Assembly: GCA_024803745.1 (NCBI GenBank)
Contig: JANJXV010000043.1
Span: forward strand, 645,001 to 709,000
Reading direction: 5' to 3'
DNA: 64,000 nt
DNA from: Megascapheus bottae
Lineage: Eukaryota > Chordata > Mammalia > Rodentia > Geomyidae
The translations under genes and the position numbers were made by a program. A model generated the notes under the pieces. It saw only the letters and a program-made list of their open reading frames with translations, made no database searches and had not been told where the DNA came from. Shown here piece after piece: positions 21,201 through 33,150 of this stretch (positions within the stretch are counted from its first letter, which is position 1; every line of letters begins with the position of its first letter).

Positions 21201-23080
21201 TAGGGTTAGGGTTGGGGTTGGGTTAAAGGATTAGGGTGAGGGTTAGCGTTAGCATTAGGGTTAATGTTAGGGTTAGGTTTAGAGGGTTAGGGTTAGCGTT
21301 AGGGTTAGAGGGTTAGGTGTAGGGTTATGGTTATGGTTAAGGTTAGGGTTAGGTTTAGAGGTTTAGCGTTAGGGTTAGGGATAGGGTTAGGGTTAGGGTT
21401 AGATGGTTAGGGTTAGGGTTAGGGTTAGAGGGTTATGGTTATGGTTAGGGATGGCGTTAGGCTTAGGGTTAGGGTTAGGGTTAGGGTTAGGGGTTAGGTT
21501 TAGGGTTAGGGATTAGGGTTAGGGTTAGAATGTTAGGTTTAGGGTTAGGTTTAGGATTAGCGTTAGAGTTAGGGTTAGGGTTTGGGATTACGGTTAGTGT
21601 TAGGTTTACGGTAAGGGTGAAGGTAGTGGTGAGGGTGAGGATTAAGTTTAGGGTTACGGTTTGGGTTAGGGTGACTGTGAGGGTGAGGGTGAGGGGTTAG
21701 GTTAGGGTTAGGCTGAGGGTGAGTGTTAGGTTTAGGGTTAGGGTTAGAGTTGGGTGATGGTGAGGGTGTGGGTGAGGGGGACGGTGAGGGTGAGCGTGAG
21801 GTTAAGGGTTAGGGTTAGGGTTAGGGTTAGTGTTACGTTTGGAAGGTTAGGATTAGGATTAGGGTTAGAGGGTTAGGGTTAGGTTTAGGGTTAGGGTTAG
21901 GGTGAGTGCTAGGTTTAAGGTTAGGTTTAGGGGTTAGGGTTAGTGTTAGGGTTACGGGAAGGGTGAGGATAAGGGTGAGGGTGAGGGTGAGGATCAGGTG
22001 AGGGTTAGGGTTAGGGTTAGGGTTAGGGTTAGAGTGAGGGTGAGCTTTAGGTTCAGGGTAAGGTTTAGGGTTAGGGGTAGGGGTAGGGGTAGGGTTACGG
22101 TTAGGGTTAGAGGGTTAGGGTTAGGGTTAGGGTTAGAGTTAGAGGGTTAGGGTTAAGGTTAGGGTTAGGGTGAGGGTGAGTGTGAGGGTGAGAGTTAGAT
22201 TTAGGGTTAGGGTTAGGGTTAGGGTGAGGGTGAGGGTTATGTTTAGGGTGAGGTTAGGGTGAGGGTAGGGATAGGGTTAGGTTTAGCATTAGGGTTAGGG
22301 TTTGGTTGAGGGTGAAGGTGAGGGGGAAGGGGAGGGTTAGGGTTAATGTTATTGTGAGGGTTAGGGGTAGGGTTACGGTGAGGGAGAGGGTGAGCGTGAG
22401 GGTTAGGTTTAGGTTTAGGGTTAGGGTGAGGGTGAAAGTGAGGTTGAGGGTTAGGGTTAGGGTTAGGGTTAGGGTTAGAGGGTTAGGTTTAGGGTTATGG
22501 TTATGGTTATGGTTAGGGTTAGAGGTTAGCGTGAGAGTGAGGGTGAGGGTGTGGGTTAGGGTTAGGGTTAGGGTTAGGGTTAGACGGTTAGGGTTTGTTA
22601 TAGAGTTAGGGTTAGGGTTAGAGGGTTAGGGTTAGGGTTAGGGGTTAGGATTAGGGTTAGGGTTAGGATTATTGTGAGGGTGAGGGTGAGGGTGAGAGTG
22701 AGGGTTAGGGTTAGGGTTAGGGTTAGGATTAGAGGGTTAGGGTTAGAGAATTAGGGTTAAGGTTCCCGTTAGGGTTAGGAGTAGCGTTAGGGTTAGGATT
22801 ATGGTTAGGGTGAGGGTGAGGTTGAGGGTTAGGGTTAGGGTTAGAGTTAAAGTTAGGGTGAGGGTGATGGTGAGGGTGAGGGTTAGGATTATGATTAGTT
22901 TTAGAGTTTGGATTAGGATTAGTGTGAGGGTTAGGGTGAGGGTGAGGGTGAGGGTTAGGCTTAGAGTTATGGTTAGGGTAAGGGTTATGGTGAGGGTGAG
23001 AGTTAGGTTTAGAGGGTTATGGTTAGGGTTATCGGGTTAGGGTTAGTGTTAGGGCTAGGGTTAGGGTTAGGGTTAGAGGC

Positions 23081-24295
23081 TTAGGGTTAGGGTTAGGGTT
23101 AGGGTTAGGGTTAGGGTTAGGTTAGGTTTAGGGACCCTATGCCTTAGGGTTAGAATTAGGGTTAGGGTTAGAGGGTTAGGGTTACGATTAGGGTTAGGGT
23201 TAGGATTAGGTGCCGGTGAGTGTTCGGGTTTGGGTTAGGGTTAGGGTTAGGGTTAGAGGGTTAGTGTTAGGGTTAGTGTTAGTTTTAGGGTTAGCGTTAG
23301 GGTTACGGTTAGTGTTAGGATTAATTTTAGTGTTAGGGGTTAGGGTGAGGGTTAAGGTTAGGTTCAGGGTTGGAGTGAGGGTGAGGGTGAGGGTGAGGTT
23401 TAGGTTTAGAATCAGGGTTAGGGTTAGGGTGAGTGTGAGTGTGAGGATGAGGGTGAGGGTTAGGGTTAGGGTTATGGTTAGGTTTAAGGTGAGGGTTAGG
23501 CTGAGCGTAATGGTGAGGGTGAGGGTGAGGGTGAGGTTGAGAATTAGGGTTAGGTTTAGGGTTAGGGTGAGGGTGAGGGTGATGGTGAGGGTTAGTGTTA
23601 GGGTAAGGATGGGGTTAGAGGGTTAGGGTTCATGTTAGGGTTAGGGTTAGGGTTAAAGGGTTAGGATTAGGGTTAGGGGTTTAGGATTAGGATTAGGGTT
23701 AGGGTTAAGGTTAGTGTTAGGGTGAGAGTGAGGGTGAGGGTTAGGGTTAGGGTTAGGGTTAAGTTTTGGGTTAGGGATAGGATTAGAGGATTAGGGTTAT
23801 GTTTAGGGTTAGAGGTTTAGGGTTATGGTTAGGGTTATGGTTAGGGTTAGGTCAGGGTGAGGGTGAGGGTGAGAATGAGGATGAGGGAGATGGTTAGGTT
23901 TAGGGTTAGGGTTAGGTTAGGGTGAGGGTGAGGGTGAGGTTGACTGTTAGTGTTAGGGTTAGGGTTAGGATTGAGGTTTAGGGTTAGGTTTAGGGTTAGG
24001 CTGAGGGTGAGTGTTAGGTTTAGGGTTAGGGTTAGAGTTTTGGTGAGGGTGAGGGTGAGGGTAAGTTGGACGGTGAGGGTGAGGGTGAGGGTAAGGGTTA
24101 GGGTTAGGGTTAGGGTTAGTGTTATCATTAGAGGATTAGGATTAGGGTTAGGGTTAGAGGGTTAGGGTTAGGTTTTGGGTTAGGGTTAGGGTTAGATGGG
24201 TAGTGTTAGTGTTACGGGTAGGGTTACAGTTAGGCTTAGGGTTAGAGGGTTAGGCTTAGGGTGAGGGTTAGGGTTAGAGGATTAGGCTTAGGGTT

Positions 24296-24326
<31 letters not shown>

Positions 24327-26240
24327 AGGTTAAGTTTAGGGATAAGGTGAGGCTGAGGGTGAGTGTTAGGGTTAGGGATGAGGTTAGCGTTAGGGTTAGG
24401 GTTAGGTTAGGTGTTAGGGTTAGGGTTAGGTTTGGAGATGGTTTAGGGTTGGGGTGAGGGTGAGGGTGAGGGTGAGCGTGAGACTTAGGTTTAAGGTTAT
24501 GGTTAGGGTTTGGTTCAGGGTGAGGGTGAGAGTGAGGGTTAGGTTGAGGGTTAGGTTGAGGTTTAGTGTGAGGGTGAGGGTGAGGGTGAGGTTCAGGGTT
24601 AGGGTTAGGGTTAGGGTTAGTGTTAGGGTTAGAGGTTTAGGGTGAGGGTTAGTGTGAGGGTGCCGGTGAGGGAGAGGGTGAGGGTGAGAGTTCGTGTTAG
24701 GGTTAGGGTTAGGGTGAGGGTGAGGACGAAGGTGGTGGTTAGGGTTAGGGTTAGAGGGTTAGGGTTAGGGTTAGAGGGTTAGGGTTAGGGTTATTTTGAT
24801 GGTTAGGGTTAGAGGGTTAGGGTTAGGGGTTGGGTTAGGGTTAGGGTAAAAGTTAGGGTTAGGTTGAGGGAGAAGGTGAGGGTGAGGGTTAGGATTAGGG
24901 TGAGGTTGAGGGTGAGAGTGAGGCTTAGGGTTAGGTTTAGTGTAAGGGTTATGGTTAGGATGAGGGTGAGCATTAGGGTCAGGGTGAGGGTGAGGGTGAG
25001 GTTGAGGGTTAGGGTTAGGGTTCGGGTTAGGGTAAGAGTGAGGGTGAGGGTAAGGGTTAGGGTTAGAGGGTTAGTGTTAGTGTTAGAGTTAGAGGGTTAG
25101 GGTTAGGGTTAGGCATAGTGTTAGAGGGTTAGGGTTAGGGTTAGAGGGTTAGGGTTAGTGTTACGGTTAGGGTTACATTTAGAAGGTTAGGGTTAGGGTT
25201 CGGGTTAGGTTTAGGGTTGGTGTTAGTGTTAGGTTGAGGGTGAGGGTGAGGGTGAGAGTGAGGGTTAAGTTTAAGGTTAGGGTGAGGGTTAGGGTGAGGG
25301 TGAGTGTGAGGTTTAGGGTTAGGGTTAGGGTTAGGGTTAGGCTTAGTGTAATGTTAGGGTTAGGGTTAGGGTTAGGGTTAGGGTTACGGTGAGGTGAGGG
25401 TGAGGGTGAGGGTGAGGGTAAGGGTTAGGTTTAGGGTTAGGTATCGGGTTAGGTTAGGTTTAGGGTGAGGGTGATGGTGAAGGTGAGGGTTAGGGTTAGG
25501 GTTAGGGTGAGGATTAGGTCTTAGGATTAGGGTGAGGGTCAGGGTGAGGGTTAGGGTTAGGGTTAGTGTTAGGCTGATGGTTGGGTGAAGGTGAGGGTGA
25601 GGGTTAGGCTTAGGGTTAGGATGAGGGTGCCGGTGAGGGTGAGGGTCAGGGTTAGGGTTAGGGTTAGATTTAGGGTTAGGGTGAGGGTGAGGGTGAGGGT
25701 GATGATGAGGGTGAGGGTTAGGGTTAGGGTTAGGGTTAGGGAGAGGGTGAGGGTGAGGGTGAGTGTGAGGGCTATCGTTATGGTTAGGGTTAGGTTTAGG
25801 GTTAGAGGTTTAGGGTTAGGTTTAGTGTTAGGGTAGGGTTAGAAGGTTAGGGTTAGTGTTAGGGTTAGAGGGTTAGGGTTAGGTTATGGTTAGGGTTAGG
25901 TTTAGGTTTAGGGTTAAGGTTAAGGTTAGGGTTAGGGTGAGGGTGAGGGTGAGGGTGAGGGCGATGGTTAGTTTTAGACAGTTAGGGTTAAGGTTAGGGT
26001 TAGGGTTAGGGTTAGGGGTTAGTGTTAGGGTTAGGGTTAGGGTAAAATTTAGAGTTAGGTTGAGGGAGAGGGTGGGGGTGAGGTTTAGGGTTAGGGTTAG
26101 GGTGAGGTTGAGGGTGAGAGTGAGACTTAGGGTTAGGTTTAGGGTAAGGGGTAGGGTTAGGATGAGGGTGAGCGTTAGGGTGAGGGTGAGGGTGAGGATG
26201 AGGGTTAGGTTAGGGTTTGGGTAAGGGTTAGAATGAGGGT
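23081..26240 (+). repeat. Large collinear duplication, left copy (partner 35280-39740)
   Basis: Ordered anchors pair with the block at 35.3-39.7 kb. TTAGGGACCCT is at 23131/35324, AGAATCAGGG at 23408/35721 and GGGTTACAGTTA at 24221/36525. GAGAGTTCGTGTTAG is at 24686/38420 and GGGTAAAAGTTA at 24844/38585. GGTAT-GGGTTAGGTT is near 25440/39117 and AGACAGTTAGG at 25976/39664. The offset is 12.2-12.3 kb on the left and 13.7 kb on the right, so the right copy holds an extra 1.4 kb. Confidence 0.82.
23129..23139. repeat. Miniature head-to-head motif TAGGG-A-CCCTA
   Basis: A perfect 11-bp inverted repeat places one CCCTA unit next to TTTAGGG in an array that is otherwise all one orientation. Shorter versions (AGGG-A-CCCT) lie at 35323-35331 and 36964-36972 in the same flanking context, so all three come from one ancestral event spread by duplication. 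Confidence 0.85.
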
Positions 26241-27281
26241 GAAGGTAAGGGGTAGGGTTAGAGGGTTATGGTTAGGGTTAGAGGGTTAGGGTTAGGGTTA
26301 GGGTTAGAGGGTTAGGGTTAGTGTTAGGGATCGGGTTACAGTTAGGGTTAGATTTAGAAGGTTAGGGTTAGGGTTAGGGTGAGGGTGAGGGTGAGGGTGG
26401 GGGTGAGGGTGAGTGTGAGGTTTAGGGTTAGGGTTAGAGTGAGGGTGAGGGTAAGAGTTAGGGTTAGAGGGTTAGGGTTAGTGTTAGGGTTAGAGGGTTA
26501 GGGTTAGGGTTAGGGTTAGAGGGTTAGGGTTAGTGTTAGGGTTACGGTTTCGGTTAGGGTTAGATTTAGAAGGTTAGGGTTAGGGTTAGGGTTAGGGTTA
26601 TGGTTAGGGTTAGTGTTAGATTTAGGGTTAGGGTGAGGGTGAGGGTGAGAGTGATGGTGAGGGTTAGGCTTAGGGTTAGGGTTAGTTAGAGGGTGAGGCT
26701 GAGGGTGAGTGTGACGGTTGTCGTTAGGGTTAGGGTTAGGCTTAGGCTTAGGGTAATGTTAGGGTTAGGGTTAGGGTGAGGTGAGGGTGAGGGTGAGGGT
26801 TAGGGTTAGGTTTAGGGTTAGATATCGGGTTAGGTTAGGTTTAGGGTGAGGGGGATGGTGAAGGTGAGGATTAGGGTTAGTGTTAGGGTGAGGATTAGGG
26901 GTTAGGATTAGGGTGAGGGTCAGGGTGAGGGTTAGGGTTAGGGTTAGTGTTAGGCTGATGATTGGGTGAGGGTGAGGGTGAGGCTTAGGCTTAGGGTTTG
27001 GGTGAGGGTGCGGGTGAGGGTGAGGGTGATGGTGAGTCTTAGGGTTAGGGTTAGGGTTAGGGTTAGGGTTAGGGAGAGGTTGAGGGTGAGGGTGAGTGTG
27101 AGGGTTATGTTTATGGTTAGGGTTAGGATTAGGGTTAGAGGTTTAGGGTGGTTTAGTGTTAGGGTTAGGGTTAGAGGGTTAGGGTTAGTGTTAAGGTTAG
27201 AGGGTTAGGGTTAGGGTTATGGTTAGGGTTAGGTTTAGGTTTAGGGTTAAGGTTAGGGTTAAGGTTAAGGTTAAGTTTAGG

Positions 27282-27319
<38 letters not shown>

Positions 27320-29334
27320 TAAGTTTAGGATTAGGGTTAAGGTGAGGGTGAGGGTGAAGGTGAAGAACAGGGTTAGCTTTAGACAGTTAGGGTTAAGGTT
27401 AGGGTTAGGGTTAGGGGTTAGGGTTATGGTTATGGTTAGGGTTACGGTTAGGGTTATGGTTATGGTTAGGTTTAGTGTTAGTCTTAGGGTGAGAGTGAGG
27501 GAGCTGTTGAGGGTGAGGGTTGGCGTTAGGATTAGGGTGAGTGTAAGGGTGATGGTGAGGGTTGGGTTTAGGGTTAGGCGTAGGGTTAGGGTTAGGCTGA
27601 GGATGCATTTTAGTGTTAAGGTTAGAGTTAGGTTGAGGGTGAGGGTGAGGCTGAGGGTGAGGGTAAGGGTTATGTTTAGGGTTAGGGTTAGGGTTAAGGT
27701 GAGGCTGAGGGTGAGTGTTAGGGTTAGGGTTAGGGTTAGGTTTAGGATGAGGTTGAGGGTGAGGGTGTGGATGAGGGTGAGTGTAAGGGTTAGGTTTAGG
27801 GTTAGGTTTAGGGTTAGGGTTCGTGTTAGTGTGAAGGTGACGGTGAGGGAGAGGGTGAGGGATAGGATTAGGTTTAGGGTTAGGGTTAGGGTTAGGGTGA
27901 AGGTTAGGGCTAGGGTTAGGGTGAGGGTGAGGGTGAGGGCTAGGGTTAGGTTTAGGGTGAGGGTTAGGGTGAGGGTGAGGGTGAGGTTTAGGGTTAGGGT
28001 TAGGGTTAGGGTTTTGCTTAGGCTTAGGGTAAGTGTTAGGTTTAGGGTTAGGGTTAGGGTTAGGGTTAGGGTGAGGTGAGGGTGACAGTGAGGGTGAGGG
28101 TAAGGGTTAGGTTTAGGGTTAGGTATAGGGTTAGTTTAGGTTTAGGGGGAGGGTGATGGTGAGGGTGAGGGTTGGGGTTAGGATTAGGGTGAGGGTCAGG
28201 GTGAGGTTGAGGGTGAGGGTTAGGTTAGGGTTAGGGTTAGGGTTAGGTTTGGAGGGTTAAGGTTAGGGTTAGGGTAAGGGGTAAAATTTTAGGTTTGGAG
28301 TTAGGGTCAGGGTTAGGTGTTAGGGTTAGATTTAAGGTTAGGATGAGTGTGAGTGTGAGGGTGAGGTTGTGGGTTTTGGTGATGGTGAGGGTGACGGTGA
28401 GGGTTAGGGTTAGGGTTAGGGTTAGGGTGAGGTTGAGGGTGAAGTTTGGGTTAGGGTTAGGGTTAGGGTTAGGCTTAGGGTAAGTGTTAGGGTTAGGGTT
28501 AGGGTTAGGGTTAGGGTGAGGTGAGGGTGAGGGTGAGGGTAAGGGTTAGGTTTAGGGTTAGGTATAGGGTTAAGTTAGGTTTAGAGTGAGGGTGATGTTG
28601 AGGGTGAGAGTTAGGATTAGGGTTAGGGTGAGGGTTAGGGGTTAGGATTAGGGTGAGAGTCAGGGTGAGGATGAGTGAGGGTGAGGTTGAAGGTGAGGGT
28701 TAGGTTAGGGTTAGCGTTAGGGTTAGGGTTGGGTTAGGGTAAGGGGTACAGGGTTAGGGTTAGGGTTAGGCTTAGGGGCTAGGGTTAGATTTAGGGTTAG
28801 GATGAGGGTTAGAGGTTTAGGGTTAGGTTTAGTGTTAGGGTTAGGGTTAGAGGGTTAGGGTTAGGGTTAGGGTTACATTGTTAGGGTTAGGGTTAGGTTT
28901 AGGTTAAGGGTTAAGGTGAGGGTGAGGGTGTGGGTGAGGGTGACAGTGAGGTTGAGGGTTAGGGTTAGGGTTAGGGTAAGTGTTAGATTTAGGATGAGGG
29001 TGAGGGTTAGGATGAGGGTGAGGGTGAGGGTTACGTTTAGGGTTAGGGTGAGGGTGAGGGTTAGGTTTATATGGTTAGGGTTAGGGTTAACGTTAGCGGG
29101 TTAGGCTTAGGATAAGGGTTAGGGTTAGAGGTTTAAGGTTAGGGTTAGGGTTAGGGTTAGGGTTAGATGGTTACGGTTAGGGTTAGGGTTAGGGTTAGGT
29201 TTAGGTTTAGGGTTCGGGTTAGGATGAGGTTGAAGGTGAGGATAAGGGTGAGGGTGAGGGTGAGGGTGAAGGTTAAGATTAGGGTTAGGGTTAGGGTGAA
29301 GGTGAGGGTGAGGGTGATGGCGAGGTTTAGGTTT

Positions 29335-29352
29335 AGACAGTTAGTGTAAGTG
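29335..29352 (+). repeat. Hybrid junction between A and C modules
   Basis: After TTTAGACAG (module A) the expected GGTTAAGG continuation is missing. The sequence switches to TGTAAGTGTTAGATT, the module C word. Full A and C copies nearby (27381, 28976, 29689) show what each should look like. The breakpoint is near 29341-29345 and is best read as an unequal crossover or deletion. Confidence 0.72.
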
Positions 29353-30151
29353 TTAGATTAAGGATGAGGTTGAGGGTTAGGGTGAGGGTGAGGGTTAGGG
29401 TTAGGGTGAGGGTGAGGGTAAGGGTGAGGGCTAGGTTTAGATGGTTAGGGTTAGGGTTAGGGTTAGAGGGTTAGGGTTAGGGTTAGAGTTATGGTTAGAG
29501 GTTTAGGGTTAGGGTTAGGGTTAGATGGTTACGGTTAGAGGATTAGGGTTAGGGTTAGGGTTAGGTTTAGGGTGAGGGTGAGGGTGAGGGTGAGGGTGAG
29601 GCTGAGGGTGAGGTTGAGGGTGAAGGTGAAGGTTAAGATTAGGGTTAGGGTTATGGTGAAGGTGAGGGTGAGGGTGAGGGTTAGGTTTAGACAGTTAGGC
29701 TTAAGGTTAGGGTTAGGGTTAGGGTTAGGGGTTAGGGTTATGGTTATGGTTAGGGTTACGGTTAGGGATATGATTAGGATTAGGTTTATGGTTAGTCTTA
29801 GGGTGAGGGTGAAGTTTATGCTGAGGGTTAGCGTTAGGGTGAGGGTGAGTGTAAGGTTGAGGTTGATTGTGAAGGTTAGGGTTAGGGGTAGGGTTAGGGT
29901 TAGGCTGAGGATGAGTTTTAGGGTTATGGTTAGAGTTAGGGTGAGGGTGAGGGTGATTGTTAGGTTAGGGTTAGGGTTAGGGTGAGGGTGAGGGTGAGGG
30001 TAAGGGTTAGGGTGAGGGTGAGGGTGAGGGTGAGGGCGAGGGTTAGGTTTAAGGTTAGGGTTAGGGTTAGGGTGAGGGTGAGGGTTAGGTTTAGAGGGTT
30101 AAGGTTCGGGTTAGTGTTAGAGGGTTAGGGTTAGGGTTATGGTTAGGGTTA

Positions 30152-30290
30152 GGATAAGGGGTAGAGGGTTAGGGTTAGGGGTTAGGGTGAGGGTTAGGTG
30201 AGTGGAAGGGGGAGGGAGGGGGAGGGTTAGGGTTAGGGTTACGGTGAGGGTTAGGGTTAGGGTTAGGGTTAGGATAAGGGGTAGAAGGTT
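30152..30290 (+). repeat. 120-bp tandem duplication with dense G-run spacer
   Basis: GGATAAGGGGTAGA occurs at 30152 and 30272, exactly 20 hexamers apart, in matching context. Between them lies the most G-dense stretch noticed (30208-30226), four G runs separated by single A, a strong intramolecular quadruplex candidate. Confidence 0.75.
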
Positions 30291-31749
30291 AGGGTTAGGG
30301 TTAGGGTTAGGGGTTATTGTTAGCGTTAGGGTGAGAGTGAGGGTGAAGCTGAGGGTAAGGGTTAGCTTTGGGAGAGGGTGAGGGTGAGGGTGAGGTTGGG
30401 GGCTAGGGTTAGGGTTAGGGTTATTGTTAGGGTTAGGTTTAGAGGGTTAGGGTTAGGGTTAGGGTTAGAGGGTTAGTGTTAGAGGATTAGGGTTAGGGTT
30501 AGGGTTAGGTTTAGGGTGAGGGTGAGGGTGAGGGTGAGGGTGAGGCTGAGGGTGAGGTTGAGGGTGAAGGTGAGGGTTAGGGGTTAGGGTGAGGGTTAGG
30601 TGAGTGTGAGTGTGAGTATGAGGGTGAGGGTTAGGGTTAGGGATAGGGCTAGGGTTAGAGGATTAGGGTTATGGTTAGGGTTCGAGGTTTAGGGGTAGGG
30701 TTAGGGTTAGCGTAAGGTATAGGTTGAGGGATACGGTGAGTGTGACTGTGAGGGTGAGGGTGAGGGTGAGGCTGAGGGTGAGGGTGAGTGTTAGGGTTAG
30801 GGTTAGGGTTATGGTGATGGTGAGTGTTACGGTTAGGGTGAGGGTGAGGGTACTGGTGAGGGTTAGGGTTTTGGTAGGGTGAGGGTGAGGGTGAGGGTGA
30901 GGGTTAGGGTTAGGGTTAGGGTGAGTGTGAGGGTGAGTGTGAGGGTGAGGGTTAGGGTGAGGGTTAGGGTTAACGTTAGCGTTAGTGTTAGAGTGTTAGG
31001 GTTAGAGTTAGGGTTAGGGTTAGAGGGTTAGGGTTAGGGTTAGTGTTAGGGTTATTGTTAGGGTGAGGGTGAGTGTGAGGGTGATGGTGAAGGTTAGGGT
31101 TTGGGTGAGGGTGAGGGTGAGGGATAGGGTTAGTGTTAGGGTTGGGGTGATGGTTAGGTTGAGGGTGAGAGTGAGGGTTAGGGTTAGGATTAGGTTTAGG
31201 TTTAGGGTTAGGGTTAGGCTTAGGGTTAGGTTTAGGGTTAGTGGGTTATGGTTAGGGTTAGGGTTAGGTTTAGGGTTAGAGGGTTAGGGTTACAGTTATG
31301 TTTAGGGTTAGGGTTACAGGGTTATGGTTATGGTTATGGTTAGGGTTAGCAGGTTAGGTTTAGGAGTATGGTTAGGGTTAGTGTTAGGGTTAGGGTAAGG
31401 GTGAGGGTGAGGGTGAGATTGAGGGTGAGTGTGAGGATGAGGGTGAGAGTTAGGGTTAGGGTGAGGGTTATGGTGAGGGTGATGGTGAGGGTGAGAGTCA
31501 GGATTAGGGGTTAGGGTGGGGATGAGGGGTTAAGGTGAGGGTTAGGTGCGTGTGAGGGTGAGGGTGAGTGTGAGGCTGAGGGTTGGGGTTAGAGTTAGGG
31601 TGAGGGTTAGGGTTAGGATTAGGGTTGGAGGGTTAGGGTTAGTGTTAGGGTTAGGGTTAGAGGGTTAGGGTTTGAGTTAGAGCGTTAGAGTTAGGGTTTG
31701 GGTTAGGGATAGCGTTAGAAATTAGGATTAGGATTAGGGTTAGGGTTAG

Positions 31750-33150
31750 GTTTAGGGTTAGGGTGAGAGTTAGGGTAAGCGTGAGAGTTAGGTTTAGGGT
31801 TAGGTTTAGGGTTAGGGTGAGGATGAGGGTGAGGTTGAGGGTTAGGGTTAGGGTTAGGGTTTGGTTTACGGTGAGGGTTAGGGGGAGGTTGAGGGTGAGG
31901 TTGAGGTTGAGGTTTAGGTTTAGGGTTAGGGTGAGGGTGACGGTGAGGGTTAGAGTTAGGGTTAGGGTTAGGGTGAAGGTGAGGGTGAGGGTGAGCGTGA
32001 GGGTGAGGGTGAGGGTTAGGATTAGGGTTATGGTGATTTTGAGGGTTACGGTTAGGGTGAGGGTGAGGGTGAGGTTTAGGGTTAGGGTTAGGGTTAGGCT
32101 GAGGGTGAGTATTAGGGTTAGGGTTAGGATTAGATTGAGGGTGAGGTTGAGGGTAAGGGTTAGGTTTAGGGTTAGGGTTATGGTTAGGGTTAGGGTGAGT
32201 ATGAGGGTGAAGGTGAGGGTGAGAGTTAGGGTTAGGGTTAGGTTCAGGGTTATTGTTAGGGTTAGCGTTAGCGTTATGGTTAGGGTTAGATTGTTAGGGT
32301 TAGGGTTAGGTTTAGAGCGTTAGTGTTAGGGTTAGGGTTAGTGTTAGGGTTAGTGTTAGCGTTATAGTTAGGGGTAGAGTGTTAAGGTTAGGGTTAGGGT
32401 TAGAGCATTAGGGTTACGATTAGTCTTAGGGTTAGGGTAAGGGTGAGGGTGAGGGTGAGAGTGATGGTGAGGCTGAGGGTGAGTGTTAGGGTTATGGTTA
32501 TGGTTAGGGTGAGGTGAGGGTGAGGGTAAGGGTCAGGTTTAGGGTTAGGCTTATGGGTAGGGTTAGGGTTAGGGTTAGGGTTAGGGCTTAGGGTTAGGTT
32601 TAGGATGAGGGTGATGGTGAAGGTGAGGGTGAGGGTTAAGATTAGGGTGAGGGTTAGGGGGAGGTTGAGGGTGAGGTTGAGGTTGAGGTTTAGGTTTAGG
32701 GTTAGGGTGAGGATGAGGGTGAAGGTGAGGGTGAGGTTTAGGGTTAGGGATAGACTTAGGATTAGGGTTAGGTTTAGGATGAGGGTGATGGTGAAGGTGA
32801 GGGTGAGGGTTAGGGTGAGGGTGAGGGTTAGGGCTTAGGGAGAGGGTGAGGTAGTGTGTGGGTGTGCGTGAGGGTTAGGGTGAGGGTTAGGGTGAGGGTG
32901 AGGGTGAAAATGAGGGTTAGGGTTTTGGTGAGGGTGAGGGTGAGGGTGAGGGTTAGGGTTAGGGTTAGGGATAGTGTGATGGTTAGGGTTAGAGTGTTAG
33001 GGTTAGGGTTAGGGTTAGAGAGTTAGGTTAAGGTTTAGCGTTAGTGTTAGGGTTAGGGTTAGCGTTAGCGTTATGGTTAGGGTTAGAGTGTTAGGGTTAG
33101 GGTTATGTTTAGAGCATTAGTGTTAGTGTTAGGTTTAGGGTTAGGGTGAG
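31750..33150 (+). repeat. Duplication with about 0.78-0.80-kb offset
   Basis: GGGGGAGGTTGAGGGTGAGG followed by GTTGAGGTTGAGGTTTAGG is at 31881 and 32657 (776 bp apart). TTAGCGTTAGCGTTATGG is near 32260 and 33060. The left copy is richer in uninterrupted hexamers. Confidence 0.65.

Larger units (their letters stand above)
14892..21400 (+). repeat. Higher-order repeat of about 2.4 kb, about three copies
   Basis: A GAGGTTTAG word followed by GTTAGGGATAGGGTTAG occurs at 16531, 18947 and 21358, a spacing of 2416 and 2411 bp. It is preceded in each copy by a TTAGGGTGAGGGTTAG block after TTAGAGGG (near 16450, 18840 and 21230). The first two copies also share GATTGGGTTAGAGATACGG (15557 and 18060) and GTTAAAGTTATGG (16130 and 18469). 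The third copy lacks the left anchor. Confidence 0.72.
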
